Shown one piece after another: positions 17,340-26,563 of a stretch of DNA of 64,000 nucleotides. Location of the stretch: contig NZ_JANBWE010000001.1 in assembly GCF_024259515.1 (NCBI RefSeq), forward strand, positions 806,001-870,000, in the 5' to 3' direction. Made by a program: the position numbers and the translations under genes. The DNA is from Salirhabdus salicampi (GTDB lineage: Bacteria > Bacillota > Bacilli > Bacillales > Alkalibacillaceae). Numbering within the stretch: the first letter of the stretch is position 1; each line of letters opens with the position of its first letter. The notes below the pieces were generated by a model. The model was not told the origin of the DNA. It ran no database searches and was given only the letters and a program-made list of their open reading frames with translations.

Positions 17340-17376
17340 CGGGTGCTTATCTACAAGAAGGATAAGCTCTTTTTTG
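17330..17376 (+). repeat. Repeat site D, overlapping a stop codon, with terminator hairpin
   Basis: ATCAACTAACGGGTGC; the TAA of the lipoprotein frame lies inside CTAACGGG. A hairpin follows directly (GCTTATC 17345-17351, GATAAGC 17361-17367, then TCTTTTTT), so the site doubles as an intrinsic terminator. Confidence 0.75.
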
Positions 17377-17383
17377 TTGAAAT

Positions 17384-17420
17384 TATTGTACTAACGAGGC
17401 AGGAATGTTTAACAAAGATG
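17384..17420 (+). repeat. Repeat site C
   Basis: TATTGTACTAACGAGGC then AGGAATGTTTAACAAAGATG, 45 bp after site D with no gene between the two, which could mark an empty or deleted cargo position. Confidence 0.65.
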
Positions 17421-17471
17421 AGAAAACAATAGACTTTATTATACGTAAGTATTTTTATAGGAGGTTTTACT

Positions 17472-17879
17472 ATTTTTAAAAAAATGATGGGGACTCTGTT
17501 TGTTGTTATAGGTATGTTACTTCTTCTTTACCTATTAACTGAAACATATTGGGAAGCTAAAGAGGCAATGAAAAGAGCCTACCAACCGCAAATTCCACTT
17601 TTGAAAATGAGTTTATGGGCTTTTTTATTCGGCATGCTAGTGGAATGGAATGGATTAAATAACATCATCTTAAATAGGAATCTAAAAGTAAATTGGTTAC
17701 TTGTTCCAGCTATACTATTAGCAATTATAAGTTTCATTCCTAGAATATATTGGGTTGCTTGGTTTGGGGCCAATATTCCGTTTTTTATAGAAATGTTTTT
17801 ATTAGCGGAAACTCAAATTCTTCTTACAGCATTATCGGGAATTTTATTAGTTCGGTCTTTTAACGGAAAACAAAATTGA
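17472..17879 (+). CDS. Four-helix membrane protein (island cargo), possible ATT start
   Basis: Unrecognised membrane protein of about 135 residues with four hydrophobic segments (about residues 7-22, 46-60, 72-90, 96-128). AGGAGG at 17459-17464 is seven bases before an in-frame ATT at 17472, giving (M)FKKMMGTLF; the first ATG (17484) is 19 bases from that ribosome-binding site. This repeats the situation at 16381. The stop at 17879 is immediately followed by repeat site E, so the gene ends at a cassette border. Confidence 0.6.
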   Translation: MFKKMMGTLFVVIGMLLLLYLLTETYWEAKEAMKRAYQPQIPLLKMSLWAFLFGMLVEWNGLNNIILNRNLKVNWLLVPAILLAIISFIPRIYWVAWFGANIPFFIEMFLLAETQILLTALSGILLVRSFNGKQN

Positions 17880-17880
17880 A

Positions 17881-18066
17881 GTTATTAAACTAACGGGTGC
17901 GTTTCTTGAACAAGAAAATTTTACAAACAAACGCTTGGATAATAAAATCCAAGCGTTTTTGTATGCTGTTTATAATGTTATTTGTGATGTCAAACATAAT
18001 GTGTTTTCGTATGTTATTTCATCTGTTGTTTTGGATTTTCTCCACGGTATCGGAACTATTTAATCA
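17881..18066 (+). repeat. R2 right-end repeat of island 1 (includes site E)
   Basis: Begins with site E (TTAAACTAACGGGTGC, TTGAACAAGAAA), then hairpin AAACGCTTGGAT / ATCCAAGCGTTT (17929-17958) with T run, then a tail with TATAATGTTATTT and TTTTCTCCAC + GTATCGGAACTA. It aligns with 60731-60927 over nearly its whole length. Its outer end is an inverted repeat of R1 at 14431. The hairpin has T runs in both directions and would also terminate yuiD from the other strand. Confidence 0.85.
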
Positions 18067-18086
18067 TTAAAACGGTTGCATTTCTG

Positions 18087-18560
18087 TTATATATGAGGAT
18101 AAAATCCGTACATAAGAAGACCTACGACAATCCCTAATAGCGCACCGAAAAAGACTTCGGCAGGTTGATGGCCTAATAATTCTTTTAGCTTTTCTCGGGT
18201 CTCGTATTTTTTAAAGTTTGGATGTTTTATGACATCAACGATAATATTGAAGTCATTAACCATTTGGTTTAAGATTTGAGCGTGGTGACCAGCATGACGT
18301 CTAACACCAGTTGCATCGTGCATGACAATAACTGCTAGTACGAGGCTAATGGCGAATTGATTTGAATGAAATCCTTCTAATAATCCAATAGAAGTCGTTA
18401 ACGCCATTACCGTTGCCGTATGTGAACTTGGCATGCCACCTGTACTGAACATGAGACCGGGCTTCCATTCCCGGGTTGCCATAAAGTGCAAAGGAATTTT
18501 AATAAATTGTGCAATAACCATTGCGAGTAGTGCTGCCAGTAAAGGAAATGAAATAAACAT
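18087..18560 (-). CDS. yuiD: Divergent PAP2 family protein YuiD
   Basis: 157-residue membrane protein of the divergent PAP2/acid phosphatase group. Motifs: SHTATVMALT (residues about 46-55) and GVRRHAGHHAQ with histidines, plus hydrophobic segments at both ends (last GALLGIVVGLLMYGF). B. subtilis YuiD has the same size. GGGGG lies upstream of the ATG. Its stop is about 20 bp from the right end of island 1, which supplies its terminator. Confidence 0.85.
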   Translation of the reverse strand: MFISFPLLAALLAMVIAQFIKIPLHFMATREWKPGLMFSTGGMPSSHTATVMALTTSIGLLEGFHSNQFAISLVLAVIVMHDATGVRRHAGHHAQILNQMVNDFNIIVDVIKHPNFKKYETREKLKELLGHQPAEVFFGALLGIVVGLLMYGFYPHI

Positions 18561-18925
18561 AGTTGTCCCCCGTAATGTTTTTCTTTTTCTCGTCTTATTA
18601 TGTATCTTTCCAATCTAATCACAAATTATTTTGCCTTAATTTTATTTCCCCCTTTTTTCATCATCCATTATCCTTATTCTAGCAAAATATGTTAAGGAAA
18701 GTTTAGGGAAATGCATGCTTATTATATCATAGTGGATATACAAGTCGATAAACAAACAAATGGTATCGAATTTCTGTATATGTAGGTTAAGGTATAAAAC
18801 TTACTTAATGTAGAAATTTTTTCGATTCCTGAATGTAGAATTGGAGGACAATGTAGGCATTATTTTATGATAAAATGTGAATGTGATAGACTAAATTTGT
18901 GACTATGTAAGATGGAGGCAACATA
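18561..18925. other. Divergent intergenic region yuiD / ktrC
   Basis: 365 bp, AT-rich, holding the upstream regions of two divergent genes. I see no riboswitch, repeat or convincing small ORF; promoter-like AT boxes occur (TATGATAAAAT near 18868) but no well-spaced pair. Confidence 0.5.
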
Positions 18926-19597
18926 ATGAAGAGAAAAGAATTCGCCGTAGTCGGATTAGGACGGTTCGGAGGAAGTATTTGCCGTGAACTTAGTAAAGAG
19001 GGCATGAATGTTTTAGCCATTGATCAAGATGAGAATAAAGTGAATGAATTTAAGGATATCGCTTCACATGCGGTGATTGCAGATTCAACTGATGAAAATG
19101 TCCTCAAAGATCTGGGGATTCGTAACATTGACCATGTTATTGTCGCAATAGGGGATAACATCCAGGCGAGCATTTTAACAACTTTAATGTTAAAAGAATT
19201 AGGGATAAAAAAAATTACCGTAAAGGCACAAAATGATTATCATGAAAAAGTGTTAAGTAAAATAGGTGCAGATCATATTATCCACCCAGAACGAGATATG
19301 GGGAAAAGAATTGCTCATAATATTATATCTAGTAATGTTCTTGATTATTTAGAGCTATCTGATGATCATAGCGTTGTTGAGGTGAAGGCTGGAACGAAAA
19401 TGAGTGGCCGTACCCTTGTAGAATTAGATGTTCGTGCTAAATATGGATGCAACATTGTAGCGATTAAGCGGAAAAAGGATATCATCGTTTCACCAATGGC
19501 GACTGAAACTATATTAGAGGAAGATGTTTTAATTGTAATTGGAGCTGATCAGGATATATCCCGATTTGAGAAAAACTTAGTCGTCGATGATGATTAA
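18926..19597 (+). CDS. ktrC: Potassium uptake regulator KtrC (RCK/TrkA family)
   Basis: 223-residue cytosolic gating subunit of a Ktr potassium channel. The RCK_N Rossmann motif is GLGRFGGSI (residues 10-18), with the acidic LAIDQDENKV at the end of beta 2; the RCK_C domain (about 140-220) binds c-di-AMP in KtrA/KtrC. It precedes rnjA-rpoY as ykqB does in B. subtilis, which favours KtrC over KtrA. TGGAGG precedes the ATG. The membrane subunit (KtrB/KtrD) is not in the window. Confidence 0.9.
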   Translation: MKRKEFAVVGLGRFGGSICRELSKEGMNVLAIDQDENKVNEFKDIASHAVIADSTDENVLKDLGIRNIDHVIVAIGDNIQASILTTLMLKELGIKKITVKAQNDYHEKVLSKIGADHIIHPERDMGKRIAHNIISSNVLDYLELSDDHSVVEVKAGTKMSGRTLVELDVRAKYGCNIVAIKRKKDIIVSPMATETILEEDVLIVIGADQDISRFEKNLVVDDD

Positions 19598-19631
19598 ACA
19601 AAGCCAACCGTGTACACGGTTGGCTTTGTTT
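19596..19631. terminator. Bidirectional terminator ktrC / rnjA
   Basis: A perfect palindrome: AAACAAAGCCAACCGTG pairs fully with the right half, centred on GTAC, with A and T runs at the ends. Confidence 0.9.
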
Positions 19632-19672
19632 TGTGTAAAACAGACGCCAAACTTCATGCGCCTGTAATCTAA

Positions 19673-21340
19673 TTATACTTCCATAATGATTGGAAGAATC
19701 ATTGGCCTCCGTTTCGTTTTCTCATAAAGGAAAGGGGCAATTGTATCAGTTATCTCATTTTTAATTTGAGACCATTGTGTTGTCTTTCGTTCCATCACTT
19801 TATCTAAGTGATTGGCTACTAAATTTTGTGCCTCTTTAATTAAATCTTCTGATTCACGCATGTAGACAAATCCGCGTGAAATAATGTCTGGACCAGAAGC
19901 AATTTTAAATTCTTTCATATTGATGCTTACGACAACAATAACAAGTCCTTCTTCAGAAAGGATTCGGCGGTCCCGTAGTACGATATTTCCGATATCTCCT
20001 ATACCACTACCGTCAACATAAACAGAACCTGAAGGTATTTTTCCAGCGATAGAAGCATGATCTTTTCCTAAAGCCAGAACATCACCATTATCCATAATGA
20101 AACAGTTATCGGGTTCTACGTCACAATCAATCGCTAACTTCGTATGTTCAACAAGCATACGATATTCACCGTGGATTGGTAAGAAATACTTCGGTTGCAT
20201 TAAACGTAGCATTAATTTCTGTTCTTGTTGTCCGCCGTGACCAGATGTATGAATGTCATTTAATGAACCGTGGATGACGTCTGCACCCGCACGATATAAC
20301 ATATTAATGATCCGACTTACACTGATGGTATTACCTGGGATAGGGGAAGAAGAAAATACGACCGTATCTCCAGGATGAATCTGAATTTGTCGATGAGAAC
20401 CGTTTGCAATACGGGAAAGAGCTGCCATTGGTTCACCTTGAGAACCTGTACATAAAATGACAAGTTCATCACTAGGAATACGATTCACTTGAGAACTATC
20501 AACAAACGTATTCTCCGGTGCGTTAATATATCCCAGTTCTTGACCAACTTTAATATTTTTTTCCATACTTCTACCAAACACTACAATTTTACGGTTGTTT
20601 TTCACAGCCGCTTCAACAACTTGTTGTAAGCGATGGATATTCGATGCAAATGTGGCGAAAATGATGCGTCCATCCACTTTGCTAAAGATATCTTGAATGC
20701 TTTCTCCTACAACTCTTTCAGATAATGTAAATCCAGGAATTTCACTATTTGTACTATCAGACAGTAGGCAAAGCACACCTTCCCGACCGATCTCAGCCAT
20801 TTTTGACAAGTTCGCCGGTTCCCCTACAGGAGTGAAATCAAATTTAAAGTCTCCTGTATGAACAACGTTACCTGGAGGTGTTTTTACAACTACTCCGTAC
20901 GAATCAGGAATACTATGTGTCGTACGGAAAAAAGATACAGACGTTTTGCGGAATTTTACGACTTCATCTTCATGCACAATATTTAATTTTGCATCACGTA
21001 ATAATCCGTGTTCTTCTAATTTATTCTTAATTAAGCCGATCGCTAGCTTTCCACCATATATAGGAATGTTTATTTCCCGTAGTAAATACGGAATACCTCC
21101 AATATGATCTTCGTGACCATGAGTAATAAACAGTCCCTTAATTTTATCTACGTTTTGCACGAGGTAGGAGTAATCTGGAATAACGTAATCAATTCCTAAC
21201 AGTTCATCCTCAGGGAATTTAATCCCTGCATCAATTAAGATGATTTCGTCTTGGAATTGTACAGCATAGGTGTTTTTCCCTATTTCACCTAAACCGCCTA
21301 GTGCAAACACTGCTGTTTGATCATTTTTTACAAATTTCAT
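19673..21340 (-). CDS. rnjA: Ribonuclease J1
   Basis: 555-residue metallo-beta-lactamase/beta-CASP ribonuclease with endo- and 5'-exonuclease activity, central to mRNA decay and 16S 5' maturation. The Zn motif is H74-G-H76-E-D78-H79, followed by [19 protein letters not shown] in the beta-CASP part. Length matches B. subtilis RNase J1 (555). Its ATG shares one base with the rpoY stop (TGATG), so translation is coupled. Confidence 0.96.
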   Translation of the reverse strand: MKFVKNDQTAVFALGGLGEIGKNTYAVQFQDEIILIDAGIKFPEDELLGIDYVIPDYSYLVQNVDKIKGLFITHGHEDHIGGIPYLLREINIPIYGGKLAIGLIKNKLEEHGLLRDAKLNIVHEDEVVKFRKTSVSFFRTTHSIPDSYGVVVKTPPGNVVHTGDFKFDFTPVGEPANLSKMAEIGREGVLCLLSDSTNSEIPGFTLSERVVGESIQDIFSKVDGRIIFATFASNIHRLQQVVEAAVKNNRKIVVFGRSMEKNIKVGQELGYINAPENTFVDSSQVNRIPSDELVILCTGSQGEPMAALSRIANGSHRQIQIHPGDTVVFSSSPIPGNTISVSRIINMLYRAGADVIHGSLNDIHTSGHGGQQEQKLMLRLMQPKYFLPIHGEYRMLVEHTKLAIDCDVEPDNCFIMDNGDVLALGKDHASIAGKIPSGSVYVDGSGIGDIGNIVLRDRRILSEEGLVIVVVSINMKEFKIASGPDIISRGFVYMRESEDLIKEAQNLVANHLDKVMERKTTQWSQIKNEITDTIAPFLYEKTKRRPMILPIIMEV

Positions 21341-21549
21341 CAGATTTTTTCCACCTTAAAGTCTTCTGAACGTTGCTCATAAGCAAGATGTCCTTCCTCG
21401 AGCTTTTCTACGTGTGCGATATTCATATTGCGATCAGCTAGTTTTCGTCTTACGTCTGTAACACTTTCCGCCTCTACGTAAAGTGAATCTGTCCGTTCTC
21501 TAACCGGTACTTCCTCCGATGGCTCGTGATAATAAACTTTAAAAACCAT
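21340..21549 (-). CDS. rpoY: RNA polymerase epsilon subunit RpoY
   Basis: 69-residue small subunit of Firmicute RNA polymerase (formerly YkzG), which binds near the core enzyme jaw. The open frame reaches 21570, but the start at 21549 ([20 protein letters not shown]) matches the family length and has TTAGGAGAG ten bases upstream, while the upstream ATG precedes that site. It overlaps rnjA by one base. Confidence 0.92.
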   Translation of the reverse strand: MVFKVYYHEPSEEVPVRERTDSLYVEAESVTDVRRKLADRNMNIAHVEKLEEGHLAYEQRSEDFKVEKI

Positions 21550-21570
21550 TTGTTCAATCTCTCCTAACAT

Positions 21571-21977
21571 GTATATATTCTATGTCCTTGTCCTGTCCAT
21601 TTTATATAGTGTGTGTTTGGTAGTAATGTTTGAAAAAGAAACGGAGGAAAACATTATGCATAATTTTTTCGACCTAAAAGACCTTTCCAACGTTTTTTCA
21701 GCTTTTCCCTTAAACGTTTCAACATTATACCATACATCTCCTTTCTAATTCTCTAGAAAAGCTTTTAAATTGAAAAAACGTATTGTAAAAAAAGTTTGCC
21801 GACCTTCCCTCGTAGTTATAGTATAGTACGAAATGAACGAGAATTGAATAGTCGCATGTTCATATTTATGAATTTTCATTATCTAACCCATAGTATATAC
21901 TTATCTTTATCGTAAAATTTACGTTCCTATCATATTTACGCAAAGAAAATTTGTTAAGGTAAAACAAAGGAGTCAGA
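21571..21977. other. Intergenic region with two weak overlapping small ORFs
   Basis: 407 bp between divergent rpoY and the EamA gene. On the minus strand 21654-21725 encodes a very basic 23-residue peptide (MLKRLREKLKKRWKG, then LLGRKNYA), 12 bases from AAAGGAG. On the plus strand ATG 21657 opens a 30-codon frame nine bases after GGAGG. They overlap, so at most one is likely real. A promoter-like TTTGCC, 16 bp, TATAGT lies at about 21796-21823 for the downstream gene. Confidence 0.35.
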
Positions 21978-22880
21978 ATGAGAAACTTATACGTAGTACT
22001 AATTATACTATCCCTAGTTTGGGGAACGTCATTTTTATTTATTAAACTTTTAGTAGAGCAATTCTCGGTATGGGAAGTGGTGTTTTGGCGTTGCCTATTT
22101 GGAGCCGCAATATTATGGGCTATTTTACTTTTGAAAAACAGACGACAACTAATTGCTCTACCATGGATAAAGTTGGCCGTGATCGGATTAATGAACAACA
22201 GTCTACCATGGGCTTTTATAGCTTTTAGTGAAATGTCAATTACATCAAGCTTAGCGTCCGTATTAAATGCAACAACCCCTATTTGGACGGCTATTATCGG
22301 CTTTGTCTTTTTTCAACGTCAACTTAAGGGTGTTCAATGGCTTGGACTTATCATTGGATTTGCTGGAATTGTTGTCTTAACAGATTTCTCGAATTTTTCT
22401 GTAGCAAATGATAATGCCCTTGGAATTGGAACAATGTTGCTAGCTGCAGCATGTTACGGCTTTGCGGCTCAATACACGAGAAAACACCTGAAAGACGTAT
22501 CCGTACTGGCCATCGCAACAGTTTCCATTTCATTTGCAGCAATGATTGGTTTTATTTTTTCCATGTTTTCCGGAAACATGAATACTTTACTCATTTTTCA
22601 ACCAAAAATTTTCCTGTCATTCATTAGTTTAGGTACATTTGGTTCTGGTTTAGCCATCGTAATGTTATATTATTTAATTCAAAAAGGTAGTGCTGAATTT
22701 GCTTCAACGGTTACCTACCTTGTCCCTGTTTCTGCTATTATATGGGGAGCAGTCATTTTAAGTGAACCGATAACACTATCGATGATAACGGGATTAATAT
22801 TTATATTACTAGGTGTTTACTTATCAACAGCAAAAATTAAATGGTATGTAAGGAGAGAAGAGGTTACTTATGGGAAATAA
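21978..22880 (+). CDS. EamA/DMT-superfamily transporter
   Basis: 300-residue inner-membrane carrier with ten predicted helices in two EamA repeats (about residues 1-140 and 150-290). It begins with the common SLVWGTSFLFIKLL helix and has the repeat border WLGLIIGFAGIVVL. Substrates of the family are metabolites or amino acids; none can be assigned. AAAGGAG is five bases before the ATG. It overlaps ykrA by 11 bp, indicating an operon. Confidence 0.88.
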   Translation: MRNLYVVLIILSLVWGTSFLFIKLLVEQFSVWEVVFWRCLFGAAILWAILLLKNRRQLIALPWIKLAVIGLMNNSLPWAFIAFSEMSITSSLASVLNATTPIWTAIIGFVFFQRQLKGVQWLGLIIGFAGIVVLTDFSNFSVANDNALGIGTMLLAAACYGFAAQYTRKHLKDVSVLAIATVSISFAAMIGFIFSMFSGNMNTLLIFQPKIFLSFISLGTFGSGLAIVMLYYLIQKGSAEFASTVTYLVPVSAIIWGAVILSEPITLSMITGLIFILLGVYLSTAKIKWYVRREEVTYGK

Positions 22881-23649
22881 CAAGCAAATTGTATTTTTTG
22901 ATATAGACGGTACGTTAATTTCAGAAGGTGGTAATGTACGACAAGAAACAATAGAAGCGGTTGATCAGTTAAGGGAGAAAGGGATTTATCCCGCTATTGC
23001 GACTGGACGTGGTCCATTTATGCACAAGCATATTCGTGAACAATTAAATATTAATACGTATGTTAGCTTCAATGGCCAGTTAGCGGTATTTGAAGGTGAG
23101 GTTGTATACGAAAACCCTCTACAAACAAAACTGTTGCAGTCGTTATCAAAGGACGCATTGGCTAAGGGAAATCCTGTCGCTTTTATAGGAAAAGACATGA
23201 TGACCGTATCAGAGGAGGGGCATGCATATATTTCAGAAAGCTTAGGGTCGCTTAACATCTCGTATCCAGAGGTCGATCTAACCTTCTTCGAAAAGGAAAA
23301 AATTTATCAAGCACTTGTTTTTTGTGTAGAAGATGAACAAAAGAGATATGAACAGGAACATTCGTTCTTTGACTATATTCGTTGGCATAAGTATTCTATG
23401 GATGTTCTCCCGAAAGATGGTTCAAAAGCGTTAGGCATTCAGAAATTAATTGAGCGTGTTGGAGTAGAACAAGAAAACACCTTTGCTTTTGGAGATGGGT
23501 TAAATGATCGGGAAATGTTGCAATATGTTGGCACTGGAATTGCGATGGGGAATGCGAAAGATGAAGTGAAACGATACGCAGATTATGTAACAAAGCATGT
23601 AGATGAGCTTGGGGTTGTCTACGGATTGAGAAAGTTCGGATTGATATAA
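22870..23649 (+). CDS. ykrA: Cof-type HAD hydrolase YkrA
   Basis: 259-residue HAD phosphatase of the Cof (IIB) type. Motif I is FFDIDGTL (nucleophile Asp11), motif II AIATGRG, motif III Lys in LPKDGSKALG and motif IV FGDGLNDREML. B. subtilis ykrA has the same place next to rnjA, def and ykyA. The substrate is a small phosphorylated metabolite, unknown. Confidence 0.88.
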   Translation: MGNNKQIVFFDIDGTLISEGGNVRQETIEAVDQLREKGIYPAIATGRGPFMHKHIREQLNINTYVSFNGQLAVFEGEVVYENPLQTKLLQSLSKDALAKGNPVAFIGKDMMTVSEEGHAYISESLGSLNISYPEVDLTFFEKEKIYQALVFCVEDEQKRYEQEHSFFDYIRWHKYSMDVLPKDGSKALGIQKLIERVGVEQENTFAFGDGLNDREMLQYVGTGIAMGNAKDEVKRYADYVTKHVDELGVVYGLRKFGLI

Positions 23650-23651
23650 AA

Positions 23652-23694
23652 ACAAGAAACGGGAACCTGCTTTTTGAAGGTTCCCGTTTCTTGT
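23652..23694. terminator. Terminator between ykrA and def
   Basis: A 17-bp perfect stem (ACAAGAAACGGGAACCT with its complement 23678-23694). The T run is clearer on the minus (def) side. Confidence 0.85.
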
Positions 23695-23699
23695 GCATC

Positions 23700-24257
23700 T
23701 TATGATGGATCTGCAACTACAGCATTTTCTGGTACTGTGAAAGGATCATCTTTGTCGATATGATCATAAAACATAACACCGTTTAAATGGTCAATTTCGT
23801 GTTGAAATACGATGGAAGCAAAACCTTTTAGTCGTAACTTCACTTCTTTTCCTTCTAAGTCAGTTGCTTTAACTGTAATTCGATTATAACGAGGCACAAT
23901 ACCCGGAACTTCTCGGTCTACACTTAAGCAGCCTTCCCCAGACGATAAATACGTTTTTTCAACTGAATGACTTACAATTTTCGGATTAAATAAACCATAA
24001 CTATACTCCTTGTTATGAAAGTCAATGAAATGGACGGCTATCATTCGCTTTGATAATCCGATTTGTGGTGCTGCCAAACCAACACCAGGCCTTAAATTGT
24101 ATTTTTCAGCAATCTCATCATCTTGGCTGTTTTTTAAGTATTCCAGCATCTTTTCTAATGTATTTTGATCATCTGTACTTGGGGGAAGAGGCACTTCATT
24201 CGCCTTTTCTCGCAAAACAGGATGACCTTCACGAACGATATCATCCATTGTAATCAT
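23700..24257 (-). CDS. def: Peptide deformylase
   Basis: 185-residue Fe/Zn deformylase that removes formyl from nascent N-termini. Motif 1 is [10 protein letters not shown], motif 2 SSGEGCLS (metal Cys) and motif 3 [10 protein letters not shown] (metal His pair). The start is ATG 24257 ([13 protein letters not shown]), as in YkrB/DefB; a GTG at 24266 would add three residues. This is the stand-alone DefB type, adjacent to ykyA and the pdh operon as in B. subtilis. Confidence 0.94.
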   Translation of the reverse strand: MITMDDIVREGHPVLREKANEVPLPPSTDDQNTLEKMLEYLKNSQDDEIAEKYNLRPGVGLAAPQIGLSKRMIAVHFIDFHNKEYSYGLFNPKIVSHSVEKTYLSSGEGCLSVDREVPGIVPRYNRITVKATDLEGKEVKLRLKGFASIVFQHEIDHLNGVMFYDHIDKDDPFTVPENAVVADPS

Positions 24258-24417
24258 TATCCTCACTCCTCATTCCTCGCTTTTATCTTCATTAGTGTAT
24301 CATAACCTTTCTTTCAACTGGTAAAATTCTAAATCGTTTTATTAAAACATATATATTAGAGATTTTTATATGTGGTATACTGGTAAAGGGACAATGTATA
24401 GAAGGAGGAAAACAAAA

Positions 24418-25086
24418 TTGAAAATTGGAAAAGGGATCTTAATCAGCATGTTACTGGTTCTCTTAACTGTTGCCGGTTGTCAAAACGGTCCTTCTGCTAT
24501 TGAACAAATGTACAACCATCTTGAAACAGCAGTGGAATTAGAGGCGGAATTTGAACAACACCAGGACGAAATGGTTGAACTAGAACAAAAAGAAAAAGAT
24601 CTTTATAACGAAATTATTGAGTTAGGAATGAACGATATAGATCAAATACAACAATTATCTTCCGAAGCTATCACGATTTTGGATAATCGTGAAGAACTAT
24701 TAAGTAAAGAAAAGAATAGCATTGATAAAGCGAAAGAAGAATTCGACCAAGCAGAAGAATACATTGACCAGTTAGAAGACGAAAATGTGCAATCTCTTGC
24801 TAATGATTTAGTAGCGAAAATGAACGATCGTTATGCCGCTTATCAAAATTTATTTGATTTTTATACACAGTCCATTACATTGGATCGGGAACTATATGAG
24901 CTATTACAACAGGAAGATTTAGAAAAAGATGTATTGGAAACAAAGATTGAAGAAATCAATGAGATGTATGAAAAGATTTTTGAGACAAATGAGCAATTTA
25001 ATACATATACATCTGAATACAATGAACTTAAGAAAGAATTTTACGAACAGGCTGGCCTAGATGTTCAGTACTCAGAAGACGAATAA
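24418..25086 (+). CDS. ykyA: YkyA-family putative cell-wall-binding lipoprotein
   Basis: 222-residue lipoprotein with lipobox LTVAGC (Cys about residue 20) followed by a long, very acidic, coiled-coil-like helical domain (Glu/Gln/Leu heptads across about 40-215). The TTG at 24418 is chosen: GAAGGAGGA is seven bases upstream and the product starts MKIGKG; the ATG at 24370 would bury the signal peptide. It lies directly upstream of pdhA as in B. subtilis. Function unknown. Confidence 0.85.
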   Translation: MKIGKGILISMLLVLLTVAGCQNGPSAIEQMYNHLETAVELEAEFEQHQDEMVELEQKEKDLYNEIIELGMNDIDQIQQLSSEAITILDNREELLSKEKNSIDKAKEEFDQAEEYIDQLEDENVQSLANDLVAKMNDRYAAYQNLFDFYTQSITLDRELYELLQQEDLEKDVLETKIEEINEMYEKIFETNEQFNTYTSEYNELKKEFYEQAGLDVQYSEDE

Positions 25087-25103
25087 TATAAATGACATTA
25101 TCA

Positions 25104-25130
25104 AAAACTGCCATATAGGCAGTTTTTTGT
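25104..25130 (+). terminator. Terminator of ykyA
   Basis: AAAACTGCC / GGCAGTTTT with ATATA loop and T run. Confidence 0.85.
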
Positions 25131-25207
25131 TTTAATAAAATTGGGTGAAGGATTAATACAGAAGGGTAACTGAACTAATACAGAATTGAAAACAAAAGTT
25201 CTTGTTA

Positions 25208-25288
25208 TAAAACAGGAAAACCGTTTACAATACGTATTCTAAAGTTAATATAAAGTGTTTGACGTTTATGCTAGTTTTGAGATAAACT
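25208..25288 (+). promoter_or_regulatory. pdh operon upstream region: promoter-like pair and weak cre-like site
   Basis: TTGACG (25259-25264), 18 bp, TAAACT (25283-25288) is the best promoter candidate, leaving a leader of about 170 nt. At about 25216-25232 the minus strand reads TTGTAAACGGTTTTC, which resembles a catabolite-responsive element but deviates at conserved right-half positions. Between the ykyA terminator and pdhA I see no riboswitch. Confidence 0.4.
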
Positions 25289-25390
25289 ACATTATGTAAT
25301 CAATTGTACTAATAAATTAATGAAATTTATATGTAACAGTTATTTGTTCGTTACATACGTTCATCCAAACGATTAGGGAAAAGTATCTAA

Positions 25391-26560
<1,170 letters not shown>

Positions 26561-26563
26561 ATC

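Noticed and set aside
15372-18066. Integron cassette array
   Set aside because: No IntI-type integrase and no paired 1L/2L-2R/1R attC structure were seen; only the organisational resemblance is kept as a hypothesis.
14419-18072. Direct repeat TCATTAAAA on both sides of island 1 as a target-site duplication
   Set aside because: The copies are at unequal distances from the element ends (about 3 and 5 bp), the sequence is AT-rich, and island 2 shows no counterpart; the inverted-flank explanation fits better.
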